Below are positions 44,976 through 53,160 of a stretch of DNA of 64,000 nucleotides, piece after piece. The stretch's first letter is position 1; each line of letters starts with the position of its first letter. The stretch comes from Paenisporosarcina quisquiliarum_A. GTDB taxonomy: Bacteria; Bacillota; Bacilli; Bacillales_A; Planococcaceae. The position numbers were made by a program, and so were the translations under genes. Below the pieces are notes generated by a model, which was not told where the DNA came from, ran no database searches, and saw only the letters and a program-made list of their open reading frames with translations. The stretch lies in assembly GCF_043641925.1 (NCBI RefSeq), contig NZ_JBHZRU010000005.1, positions 104,789 to 168,788 on the forward strand. Direction: 5' to 3'.

Positions 44976-45469
44976 AGAAAGATTTTCGAGTACAATATCC
45001 TTTATGGCAAATGGCATTCATTATTTTATTTGGATTTATTGCAATTAGCCTTACTGGAGCATCATCAGAAATTCACAATGATGTCGAATTTAGTTATTCA
45101 TTAGAGTTTCCGGCATTGGAATCTATTCTATTATTCATTACACTTGCAATGACATTTATTCTATTAATAATTTTTATTATGAAAATCACTAATCATAATA
45201 AACGATATCCTCAACAAAAACTATCATTCTGGCAGATCAAACCAATCGAATATTTAGAAGAAGATGAAGGTATGATTTATATTACGAGACGCGCAGCTCA
45301 AAAAGTGTATACATTTTTTGTTTGGGCTTTGCCATTTGTTGCTATGATTTATCTTCTATTTAACCTGAGTCGCTTGTGGATTGTCATCGGTATTTTATTT
45401 TTAGCATTCATGCAATATCTCATTTTTTATATAGAGGTTCGCAAATATTTAAGTAAGGATGAAGCCTAA
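44972..45469 (+). CDS. Four-helix membrane protein of unknown function
   Basis: 165 residues with four hydrophobic segments (about 13-30, 50-72, 107-125 and 130-150) and a charged C-terminus. I recognise no family. The start at 44972 overlaps the regulator's stop (ATGA), with GAGGGGGAG as its ribosome binding site; the longer frame from 44948 is rejected. Its own stop overlaps the next start as TAATG. The three genes are thus tightly coupled. Confidence 0.72.
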   Translation: MKKDFRVQYPLWQMAFIILFGFIAISLTGASSEIHNDVEFSYSLEFPALESILLFITLAMTFILLIIFIMKITNHNKRYPQQKLSFWQIKPIEYLEEDEGMIYITRRAAQKVYTFFVWALPFVAMIYLLFNLSRLWIVIGILFLAFMQYLIFYIEVRKYLSKDEA

Positions 45470-45915
45470 TGTGGGAATATTTTTTAGTTTTTTTAGGTGC
45501 CGCAATCCCTTGGCTTGAAATGGCCTTAGTTATTCCACTAGGAATCGTTACTGGGTTGAACCCATTTTGGGTTGTGGTCATAGGGTTTATTGGTAATATG
45601 GTGACGGTTTTGATTTTAATAATAGGCTATGACAAATTTAAGTTATGGTTGGCTAAACGGCGTGAAGGACAAGAAGTAAAGGAATCTAAACGAAGTGAAA
45701 GAGCTAAACAATTATGGAACAAATATGGTTTACCTGGTATGTTAATGCTCGGTCCAATATTAATCGGAACACATATAGCGGCGTTTATTGGAATGACACT
45801 CGGGGCTAGTAAGAAACAAACGACGATTTGGTCAATTATTAGTATAGCGATATGGGCAATCGTATTTGGGGTTTTAACTGCACTAGGGTTTGATTTATTC
45901 GTATCGGATATATAA
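45469..45915 (+). CDS. Small multidrug export family protein (COG2426-like)
   Basis: 148 residues with about four membrane helices and the family-typical pattern AAIPWLEMALVIPLGI at the N-terminus and GPILIGTHIAAFIGMTLGAS in the second half. The family name refers to predicted export and is poorly tested. It is the last gene of the regulator-membrane-export unit, coupled by TAATG. A bidirectional terminator separates it from sspI. Confidence 0.78.
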   Translation: MWEYFLVFLGAAIPWLEMALVIPLGIVTGLNPFWVVVIGFIGNMVTVLILIIGYDKFKLWLAKRREGQEVKESKRSERAKQLWNKYGLPGMLMLGPILIGTHIAAFIGMTLGASKKQTTIWSIISIAIWAIVFGVLTALGFDLFVSDI

Positions 45916-45919
45916 AACT

Positions 45920-45954
45920 GAAAACAGCTCATCCTTTTGGAATGAGCTGTTTTG
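45920..45954. terminator. Bidirectional terminator before sspI
   Basis: AAAACAGCTCAT (45921-45932) pairs with ATGAGCTGTTTT (45942-45953). Confidence 0.9.
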
Positions 45955-46164
45955 TCATGATTGGAAGGATTGTTCTAAATGTTTTAAAACAGATTCTTTT
46001 TCAGGTTCTGGAGCGGTTTTCCACCATTTTTCAAAAAATACACCTAAACCAGGAAGTAAGTGCTCTTCACCTCGCGTAATGGCATCTTCTACCACATCAC
46101 GAATTTCGGAAGCATTGTTTCCAATCATGTTCGCAGTAATGGCGTCTCGAATTTGAAAGTTCAT
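45955..46164 (-). CDS. sspI: Small acid-soluble spore protein SspI
   Basis: 69 residues, MNFQIRDAITANMIGNNASE with the conserved central GEEHLLPGLGVFFEKWW, the standard SspI sequence. It is a minor spore-core protein expressed in the forespore. AGGAGGAG precedes the ATG at 46164. Its presence shows that the organism sporulates or descends from spore formers. In B. subtilis sspI is likewise beside the rRNA methylase ysgA and pheST. Confidence 0.95.
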   Translation of the reverse strand: MNFQIRDAITANMIGNNASEIRDVVEDAITRGEEHLLPGLGVFFEKWWKTAPEPEKESVLKHLEQSFQS

Positions 46165-46254
46165 ATTCTCTCCTCCTCAAAATTCATTTTGTCCGCTGAC
46201 CTCGCCACTTATACATGTATTTGATACACTATAAAGAAAAAGGCGGTAAAATTG

Positions 46255-47025
46255 ATGAAACGAATTGAATCCCTACAAAATACACAGGTTAAGCACTGGA
46301 AAAAACTTGGTACTGTTCGAAAAGAACGTGACAAATCAGGTGAGTTTTTAGTTGAAGGTTTTCATTTAGTAGAAGAGTCTTTAAAAAACAAACATAATGT
46401 TTTAGCCATTATTATTAGAGAAGGCATGGAGATTCCAAGTAAATGGAATGTTGACGATATTGAAATTATTGAAGTAACAATGGAGATTGCGAAAGAAATG
46501 GCTGAAACTGAGCATTCACAAGGAATTTATGCACATTGTCTTCAACAAACGACTTCTAATGATCAACAAAAATCGTGGAAACAAGTCCTTATGATCGATG
46601 CTGTTCAAGATCCAGGTAACGTGGGAACGATGATAAGAACTGCTGATGCAGCTGGCATTGATGCTGTTATTTTAGGGAAAGGTTCAGCAGATGCGTTTAA
46701 TCCAAAAACAGTACGATCAGGTCAAGGTTCACATTTCCATATTCCAATCGTTAAAAGTGATTTATCCGAATGGATTCAATCTTGTAAAGAACAAGGAATT
46801 CCTGTGTATGGAACTTCATTAGAAGAATCCATCGCATACCATGAGGTACAACCTCAAGCAAAATTTGCATTAATCATGGGAAATGAAGGAAGTGGCTTAG
46901 CGCCAAAACATCTTGTACAAACTGATATGAATTTAAAAATCCCATTATACGGACAAGCTGAGTCGCTAAATGTGGCTGTCGCAGCGGGAATTCTATTATA
47001 TACGTTAATTCCTCAAACAAATTGA
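46255..47025 (+). CDS. ysgA: TrmH/SpoU-family RNA 2'-O-methyltransferase
   Basis: 256 residues. An N-terminal substrate-binding domain (about 1-95) precedes the SPOUT knot domain with DAVQDPGNVGTMIRTADAAG, ALIMGNEGSGLAP and IPLYGQAESLNVAVAAGILLY, the three SpoU motifs that bind SAM. It probably methylates 23S rRNA or a tRNA; the target is not given by sequence. ATG at 46255 follows AAGGCGG. The pheS T-box promoter lies just after it, as in B. subtilis. Confidence 0.9.
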   Translation: MKRIESLQNTQVKHWKKLGTVRKERDKSGEFLVEGFHLVEESLKNKHNVLAIIIREGMEIPSKWNVDDIEIIEVTMEIAKEMAETEHSQGIYAHCLQQTTSNDQQKSWKQVLMIDAVQDPGNVGTMIRTADAAGIDAVILGKGSADAFNPKTVRSGQGSHFHIPIVKSDLSEWIQSCKEQGIPVYGTSLEESIAYHEVQPQAKFALIMGNEGSGLAPKHLVQTDMNLKIPLYGQAESLNVAVAAGILLYTLIPQTN

Positions 47026-47028
47026 GCC

Positions 47029-47057
47029 TTGATGAATTGCAGATTCGAGCGTATAAT
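47029..47057 (+). promoter_or_regulatory. Predicted pheS promoter
   Basis: TTGATG (47029-47034) and TATAAT (47052-47057), 17-bp spacer. Confidence 0.7.
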
Positions 47058-47063
47058 AAAGAC

Positions 47064-47327
47064 TAATTTAATAAAGAAAAGCAATGATCGGGAAGAGTAC
47101 ATGAAATTCTTTTATAAAGGGATTTTGCACCTTGACTGCAAGTGCAAATATAGAAGGTTCATCGAAGTTCACCCCGTTAGCTGCCATCAGGACCAGCATA
47201 GCTGTAAAGATGAGCCGGTGAAGAGCCGTTAATTCAATGAAGTGATTACGTCTGGAATATCAGCGTAGTAATCAGGGTGGTACCGCGAAATAGTTCCTCG
47301 TCCCTTTTATAGGGGCGGGGTTTTTTG
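47064..47327 (+). promoter_or_regulatory. T-box riboswitch of pheST
   Basis: T-box motif AGGGTGGTACCGCGA (47274-47288) is followed by terminator stem 47296-47304 with 47312-47320 and six T. GGGAAGAGTA (47090-47099) fits the 5' base of Stem I. TTC phenylalanine codons at 47158-47160 and 47168-47170, both followed by A, are the candidate specifiers; I cannot decide between them without folding. An ORF of 67 residues here is a shadow. Confidence 0.93.
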
Positions 47328-47351
47328 ATTTTTTAGAGGGAGGATATAAAA

Positions 47352-48389
47352 ATGGAAGCACAATTACAACAATTGAAACAAGAAGCGATCAGTAAAATAG
47401 AAGCCGCTTCAAGTGTGAAAGAACTTCAAGAAGTACGAGTAGCATACTTAGGTAAAAAAGGACCGATTACGGATTTGTTAAAAGGTATGGGGAAATTACC
47501 TGCTGAAGAACGTCCTAAAATGGGGGCTTTAGTAAACGTTGTACGAGAAGAAGTTACAGTCGTACTTGATGAAAGACAAGTAATATTAGAGAACGCAGCT
47601 ATTCAACAACAGCTTGAAAATGAAACGATTGATGTGACCTTACCAGGTCGTCCTGTAAGAACTGGGAATCATCACCCATTAACGCGTGTAGTTGAAGAAA
47701 TCGAAGACCTATTTATAAATATGGGGTATGAAATTGCCGAAGGTCCTGAAGTTGAAAAGGATTATTACAACTTCGAAGCGTTAAATTTGCCTAAAGGTCA
47801 CCCTGCAAGAGATATGCAAGATTCATTCTACATTTCAGAAGACATTTTACTTCGTACACATACATCCCCAGTGCAAGCTCGTACGATGGAAGCTAAGGGC
47901 GGAGAACCGATCAAAATCATTTGTCCAGGGAAAGTGTATCGTCGAGATAGCGATGATGCAACACACTCTCATCAATTTACTCAAATTGAAGGTCTTGTGA
48001 TTGGCGAGAATATTCGCATGAGTGATCTAAAAGGAACTTTGTCTGTATTTGCGAAAAAAATGTTTGGGGATGATCGCGAAATTCGTTTGCGTCCAAGTTT
48101 CTTCCCGTTCACTGAACCATCTGTTGAGATGGACATTTCTTGTTTTAAATGTGGTGGGTCTGGATGTAACGTTTGTAAAAAAACAGGGTGGATTGAAATC
48201 CTTGGTGCCGGTATGGTGCATCCTAATGTATTAGAAATGGCAGGTTACGATTCAAAACGCCTATCTGGATTTGCATTTGGTATGGGACCAGAACGCATTG
48301 CGATGTTGAAATATGGAGTGGAAGATATTCGTCATTTCTATACAAATGATGTGCGATTTGTTTCGCAATTTCACCGAACTGAAGTGTAA
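47352..48389 (+). CDS. pheS: Phenylalanyl-tRNA synthetase alpha subunit
   Basis: 345 residues. The N-terminal coiled coil (about 1-85) contacts tRNA. The class II catalytic core has RTHTSPVQARTM (motif 2 region), FFPFTEPSVEMDI and motif 3 GFAFGMGPERIAML. A Cys cluster CFKCGGSGCNVCKKTGW sits in the late part, a variant zinc-like insertion seen in many Bacillales PheS. GAGGGAGG precedes the ATG. It pairs with pheT 12 bp downstream. Confidence 0.97.
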   Translation: MEAQLQQLKQEAISKIEAASSVKELQEVRVAYLGKKGPITDLLKGMGKLPAEERPKMGALVNVVREEVTVVLDERQVILENAAIQQQLENETIDVTLPGRPVRTGNHHPLTRVVEEIEDLFINMGYEIAEGPEVEKDYYNFEALNLPKGHPARDMQDSFYISEDILLRTHTSPVQARTMEAKGGEPIKIICPGKVYRRDSDDATHSHQFTQIEGLVIGENIRMSDLKGTLSVFAKKMFGDDREIRLRPSFFPFTEPSVEMDISCFKCGGSGCNVCKKTGWIEILGAGMVHPNVLEMAGYDSKRLSGFAFGMGPERIAMLKYGVEDIRHFYTNDVRFVSQFHRTEV

Positions 48390-48401
48390 GGAGGAGATCA
48401 C

Positions 48402-50813
48402 ATGTTAGTTTCAACTAAATGGTTAGCAGATTATATAGATACAAAAGGATTGCATCCCGCAGAACTTGCTGAAATGATTACTCGCTCAGGGATTGAAGTG
48501 GATGCAGTTATTGATCGGTCACACGGAATGACAAATGTGGTTGTCGGTCATGTTTTAGAATGTGAAAAACATCCTGAAGCCGACAAATTATCCATTTGCC
48601 AAGTGGACGTGGGTGAAGAAGTAACACAAATTATTTGTGGTGCTCCTAACATCGCAAAAAATCAAAAAGTTATTGTGGCAAGACCTGGTGCAGTTTTACC
48701 AGGCGGTATGAAAATTAAAAAAGCTAAACTTCGTGGTGAAGAATCGAACGGTATGATTTGCTCACTTCAAGAACTTGCGATAGAGGGAAAACTTGTACCA
48801 AAAGCTTATTCTGAAGGGATTTATGTTTTACCTTCTGATACAGAAATAGGTGCTGATGCGCTTGATGTTTTAGGTTTACAAGATACAGTACTTGAACTTG
48901 GACTTACTCCTAACCGTGCGGATGCAATGAGTATGTTAGGTGTGGCATATGAAGTTGGAGCAATCCTTTCTGAAGATATGAAATATCCACAAATACAATA
49001 CTCATCTTCAACTGATGTAGCTGAAAACGTTTTAAAACTCAGTATTGAAGACATGGATGCCAACCCAATGTATGTAGCGAAAGTCGTGAAAAATGTCTCT
49101 ATTGGTGAGTCACCTTTATGGTTACAACAACGCTTAATGGCGGCGGGTGTTCGACCACATAACAATGTAGTAGATGTAACGAACTATGTATTAATGGAAT
49201 ATGGTCAACCGCTTCATGCATTTGATTATGATCGTCTACAAACAGGCGAAATCGTTGTAAGAGCAGCTAAAGATGGTGAAAAAATCACGACTTTAGATGA
49301 TCAAGAACGTGAATTGAAATCTCATCATTTAGTGATTACCAATGGTCAAGAGCCTGTAGCAATTGCAGGAGTTATGGGTGGGTTAAATTCCGAAGTACAC
49401 GAAGGAACAACGACGGTAGTTATAGAATCAGCCTATTTCAAACCCGCTTCTGTCCGTCAAACATCAAAAGACCACAATTTGCGCAGTGATGCTAGTTCAC
49501 GATTTGAAAAAGGGGTTGACCCTAATCGAGTGGAAGCGGCTGCTGAACGTGCTGCTCAATTAATTGCTGAATTAGCTGGTGGAGAAGTATTGCAAGGAAG
49601 TGTGAAAGTCGACGAGTTAGATAAATCTCAAAAAGAAGTTATCGTATCTCCTGATTTCATCAATAATCGTTTAGGCATGAAAATTTCTTTAGAAGAGATG
49701 AAGACAATCTTACAACGTCTAAAATTTGATTTTGAAGCAGCAAATGGTTTGCTTTATATTAATGCGCCAACCCGCAGACAAGATATTCAAATTGAAGAAG
49801 ACATTGTGGAAGAAATTGCTCGTATTTACGGCTACGATGAAATTCCGTTAACCCTTCCAGAAGGAGAATCTACTCCTGGTGGTTTAACTCCATACCAAGC
49901 ACATCGAAGAATTGTTCGTAGCTACTTGGAAGGGGCAGGCTTACATCAAGCGATTACGTATTCTTTAACATCTAAAGAACTTGCTCAAAGTTTTGCTCTT
50001 GAAACTGCTCCTGTAACAGAATTGTTAATGCCAATGAGTGAGGATCGTAGTACTTTACGTCAATCCTTGATTCCGCATTTATTAGAATCAGCTACCTACA
50101 ATGTGGCACGTAAAGCAGATTCAGTTACTTTGTTCGAAACTGGCGCTGTTTTCTTAGGTGAAACTGCAGAAGGTCTTCCACATGAAGAAGAACATGTCGC
50201 GGCTGTTATGACAGGTAAGTGGCTTGATCATAGTTGGCAGGGTGAGCAGAAAACAGTTGATTTCTTTGTATTAAAAGGAATCGTTGAAGGTCTTCTTGCA
50301 AAATTAGGTTTAAATAAGCAAGTTTCTTTTGAACAAAGTCAAATGGATGGATTGCATCCTGGTCGTACAGCATCAGTTAAAGTAAATAATGAATCTATTG
50401 GAATTTTGGGTCAACTTCACCCAAGCGAACAAAAGAAACGGGACTTAAAAGAAACATACGTTATGGAATTAAATCTAGCAAAACTATTATCAATTTCGTT
50501 AGATCCATTACTATATACACCGGTTCCACGATTCCCATCAATTTCACGCGATATCGCATTAGTTGTCAATCGCGAACAAGCAGCTGGTGAATTACAACAA
50601 ATCATTCGTAATGCTGGTGGTAAATTACTAAAAGATGTAAATGTATTCGATTTATATGAAGGTGAAAAAATGGAACCTGGTCAAAAATCGGTAGCATTCT
50701 CTCTCCTTTATGAAGATCCAGAACGTACATTAACAGATGAAGAAGTAGTTAAAGCCCATTCAAAAGTGTTAAAAGCACTGGAAGAACAAGCAAACTCACA
50801 ACTTAGAGGATAA
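48402..50813 (+). CDS. pheT: Phenylalanyl-tRNA synthetase beta subunit
   Basis: 803 residues, forming the (alpha-beta)2 enzyme. Domains in order: an N-terminal tRNA-binding OB domain (about 40-150, VVVGHVLECEKHPEADKLSI), B3/B4 editing domain (about 210-400), B5 (about 405-475), a catalytic-like core (about 480-700) and a C-terminal FDX-ACB anticodon domain (about 708-800, RFPSISRDIALVV). All are present at normal length. GGAGGAG precedes the ATG. Confidence 0.97.
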   Translation: MLVSTKWLADYIDTKGLHPAELAEMITRSGIEVDAVIDRSHGMTNVVVGHVLECEKHPEADKLSICQVDVGEEVTQIICGAPNIAKNQKVIVARPGAVLPGGMKIKKAKLRGEESNGMICSLQELAIEGKLVPKAYSEGIYVLPSDTEIGADALDVLGLQDTVLELGLTPNRADAMSMLGVAYEVGAILSEDMKYPQIQYSSSTDVAENVLKLSIEDMDANPMYVAKVVKNVSIGESPLWLQQRLMAAGVRPHNNVVDVTNYVLMEYGQPLHAFDYDRLQTGEIVVRAAKDGEKITTLDDQERELKSHHLVITNGQEPVAIAGVMGGLNSEVHEGTTTVVIESAYFKPASVRQTSKDHNLRSDASSRFEKGVDPNRVEAAAERAAQLIAELAGGEVLQGSVKVDELDKSQKEVIVSPDFINNRLGMKISLEEMKTILQRLKFDFEAANGLLYINAPTRRQDIQIEEDIVEEIARIYGYDEIPLTLPEGESTPGGLTPYQAHRRIVRSYLEGAGLHQAITYSLTSKELAQSFALETAPVTELLMPMSEDRSTLRQSLIPHLLESATYNVARKADSVTLFETGAVFLGETAEGLPHEEEHVAAVMTGKWLDHSWQGEQKTVDFFVLKGIVEGLLAKLGLNKQVSFEQSQMDGLHPGRTASVKVNNESIGILGQLHPSEQKKRDLKETYVMELNLAKLLSISLDPLLYTPVPRFPSISRDIALVVNREQAAGELQQIIRNAGGKLLKDVNVFDLYEGEKMEPGQKSVAFSLLYEDPERTLTDEEVVKAHSKVLKALEEQANSQLRG

Positions 50814-50818
50814 CACGA

Positions 50819-50855
50819 AGAGCAGCGATAAGAAATTATCGACTGCTCTTTTTTA
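50819..50855 (+). terminator. Terminator after pheT
   Basis: AGAGCAG (50819-50825) pairs with CTGCTCT (50843-50849), with an inner GATAA/TTATC stem; T run. Confidence 0.88.
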
Positions 50856-51112
50856 TGAGGAATTTTTGGAGAGGAATGTTGACGGTTAGCGTTTTCTTGA
50901 ATGTCTTTGGCGGTGGTGAAAATTTGATGTTGGTTAGTGAATTCATATCTATCGCCAATTTAATGATCGCAAACTCCATATTAATCGATTTTTCCGCTAT
51001 ATTCTGAAGCTCAAACGACATTATGTAGATCTACCGCAATTATACGAGTCTACCGCTATAATAACGCAACAAGGTAGACGCCATAAATGAACTTCCTGTC
51101 CTTCAACTTTAA
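50856..51112. other. Gene-free stretch with degenerate TCTACCGC-type repeats
   Basis: No convincing gene. TCTACCGCAATTATACGAG and TCTACCGCTATAATAACG (about 51028-51068) begin with the same eight bases, and related ATCTATCGCC, ATGATCGC and TTTCCGCTATAT pieces lie just before. It looks like decayed short interspersed repeats. The 61-residue reverse ORF across it has no ribosome binding site. Confidence 0.4.
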
Positions 51113-51162
51113 GAAAAAGGACTCTCCATAAATGTCGTGTTTCATGACGTATTGGACAGTCC
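51113..51162 (-). terminator. Terminator after rnhC
   Basis: On the reverse strand GGACT..CCA..GTC pairs with GAC..TGG..AGTCC in a long interrupted stem, followed by TTTTTC. Confidence 0.75.
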
Positions 51163-51169
51163 GATTTAA

Positions 51170-52102
51170 TTAGTTGTTTCTCTTCTTATTAACAATTGCC
51201 AATGCTTTTCCAGTGTTCGCAAAATGTTTTTTCGTAATAGTTGATAAATAATCTTCACCTTTTGATAGTATAATCTTGGCAGCAACTTCATCCACCTTGG
51301 AACCGGCTCCTTTAGGAAGAGTTACACCTGCATTTAAACTTAATCGATCCATCTCTTCTAAAAAGGCAACACGTGCTAATATGGAAGCTGCTGCAACTGC
51401 TACATGTAATTGTTCAGCTTTGGTTGAGAAAAGTATATTTTCTCTAATTATTTCTTTTTCCATTTTGATGTGATTGTAATAAATGCCACGTTCAGCAAAT
51501 TGATCAATTAAAATGTAATCTGGTTTTTGAGGTCTCATTTTGTTCAGTACATGTTTCAAAGCTTGGTTATGTAAAAGGGCTTTGATTTTGCCTTGTGACC
51601 AACCTTTAGACTGAACTTTGTTATATTTTTCATTTCCTAACGTTAAAATACTGTAGGTCAATACTTCTTTTAAGTCAGGAGCAATTTTACGCATTAGTGG
51701 ATCTGTCAGCATTTTCGAATCTTTCACACCAAGTTCTTGGATTAATTCGATTTGATCGGACGAGACGAAACATGCGGCAACCGTCATCGGTCCAAAAAAG
51801 TCGCCAGTTCCTGTTTCATCAGATCCAATGACTGAAGTTTGAGAGAAACCAAGAGGTAAAGTATCACCTTTTGCAGCACTTACTTTTGGTTTTAGCAAAT
51901 CACTGCTCCAACGATTTGCTTCTCTTTCTGCACCAGCCCCCTGGAATAAAACCTTGCCTGACTTATATCCAGTAATAGATGTATCCGTTAGTTTAGCCGC
52001 GAAAACAACACCAGGTGCAGAGCGAATAATCTTATGAGTATCATAGTAAGTGGCAACTTCAGATAACTGTTTAGCGTTTAATTGAATAACTTGATTGGTC
52101 AT
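51170..52102 (-). CDS. rnhC: Ribonuclease HIII
   Basis: Degrades RNA in RNA-DNA hybrids; in Bacillus it removes R-loops and primer RNA. 310 residues: the N-terminal TBP-like substrate-binding domain (about 1-85) typical of HIII, then the catalytic domain with VIGSDETGTGDFFGPM (first Asp and Glu), KDSKMLTD, DYILIDQFA and the late AAASILARVAFLEEMD. All acidic ligands are present. AAGGAAT-type ribosome binding site. Divergent from zapA, as in B. subtilis. Confidence 0.95.
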   Translation of the reverse strand: MTNQVIQLNAKQLSEVATYYDTHKIIRSAPGVVFAAKLTDTSITGYKSGKVLFQGAGAEREANRWSSDLLKPKVSAAKGDTLPLGFSQTSVIGSDETGTGDFFGPMTVAACFVSSDQIELIQELGVKDSKMLTDPLMRKIAPDLKEVLTYSILTLGNEKYNKVQSKGWSQGKIKALLHNQALKHVLNKMRPQKPDYILIDQFAERGIYYNHIKMEKEIIRENILFSTKAEQLHVAVAAASILARVAFLEEMDRLSLNAGVTLPKGAGSKVDEVAAKIILSKGEDYLSTITKKHFANTGKALAIVNKKRNN

Positions 52103-52190
52103 GACAGGATTCCTTTCGTGTCTCAGTATTCACATGTGTATCCATTTCATGGTATGATAATGACTAGTATTTTGTTGGGGAGGGTCGAAT

Positions 52191-52451
52191 TTGACAAAAC
52201 TACATAAAAATCGAATATCTGTTGATATATATGGCCAATCGTATAAAATGATTGGATCTGAAACGTCAGGTCATATGCGCCTAGTCGCATCTATGGTTGA
52301 CGATAAAATGCGCGAAATCAATTCACATAACCCCTCACTAGACAGTGCTAAATTAGCGGTACTTACAGCCGTAAATTCGGTCCATGAATATGTGAAATTG
52401 AAAGAGCAAGTAGAATTACTAGAAGAAGAAATTAAAAGGTTAAAGGGTTGA
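52191..52451 (+). CDS. zapA: Cell division protein ZapA
   Basis: 86 residues. The N-terminal globular part RISVDIYGQSYKMIGSETS is followed by a long helix ending in the coiled coil VKLKEQVELLEEEIKRLKG. ZapA cross-links FtsZ filaments at the division ring. TTG start with GGGGAGGG upstream. The next gene starts 4 bp after its stop. Confidence 0.92.
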   Translation: MTKLHKNRISVDIYGQSYKMIGSETSGHMRLVASMVDDKMREINSHNPSLDSAKLAVLTAVNSVHEYVKLKEQVELLEEEIKRLKG

Positions 52452-52455
52452 ATTC

Positions 52456-52998
52456 ATGTTAGATATACTTATTCTTGTCTTATTAATTGTAGGTTTAGTA
52501 GTTGGAGCTAAAAGAGGTTTAATTGTCCAATTGATTCACATGACTGGATTCATTATTGCTCTCATTGTTGCTTATACCTATTATAAACCACTAGCAGAAA
52601 AATTTGTTCTTTGGATTCCATATCCTACAGTGGATTCGGATTCAACATTAACATTAGCTATTGATCGTTTGGATTTAGATCAGACTTTTTATCAACTAAT
52701 TGCATTTGCCATTATTTTCTTTGTTATTAAATTCGCTCTTCAATTAGTAGCTTCGATGTTTGATTTCTTGAAATATTTACCCGTCTTAGGTTTTGTAAGT
52801 AGAATCGCTGGTGCGATTTTAGGATTCATTGAGTTGTATATTATTCTCTTTATTATACTTTATGTAATCGCGTTATTACCGATTGCTCCATTCCAAAATC
52901 TAATGAACAATTCGGTTTTAGCTACTTATCTATTAGAGAATACGCCATTTTTATCTGATACAGTTAAAGATTGGTGGTACATTTATGTGAAATCATGA
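52456..52998 (+). CDS. yshB: CvpA family membrane protein (YshB)
   Basis: 180 residues with four membrane helices (about 2-18, 25-45, 75-98 and 108-135), and the family-typical start LDILILVLLIVGLVVGAKRGLI. The family is named for colicin V production, but the role in Bacilli is unknown. Co-transcribed with zapA (4-bp gap, AAAGGG site inside zapA). Confidence 0.87.
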   Translation: MLDILILVLLIVGLVVGAKRGLIVQLIHMTGFIIALIVAYTYYKPLAEKFVLWIPYPTVDSDSTLTLAIDRLDLDQTFYQLIAFAIIFFVIKFALQLVASMFDFLKYLPVLGFVSRIAGAILGFIELYIILFIILYVIALLPIAPFQNLMNNSVLATYLLENTPFLSDTVKDWWYIYVKS

Positions 52999-53026
52999 CT
53001 TCTCTCTTAGGAGAGAAGTTTTTTTA
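52998..53026 (+). terminator. Terminator after yshB
   Basis: Perfect 9-bp stem ACTTCTCTC/GAGAGAAGT (52998-53006, 53011-53019) with a TTAG loop and T7. Confidence 0.9.
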
Positions 53027-53160
53027 AACTGATAAATAACTATGATTGATCTGGTTGTTTTTTGAAATTGGATTGCTTTTATTCACAATGAGAGTTTCAT
53101 TGGATACACACTATTATTCCGAAAAAATACAACGACTTTTTATTAAAGGAGTGGCTGTTT

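Noticed and set aside
47029..47232. 67-residue ORF after the rRNA methylase
   Set aside because: It overlaps the promoter and Stem I of the pheS T-box; no protein-like features.
50836..51021. 61-residue reverse ORF
   Set aside because: No ribosome binding site, overlaps the pheT terminator and repeat-like sequence.
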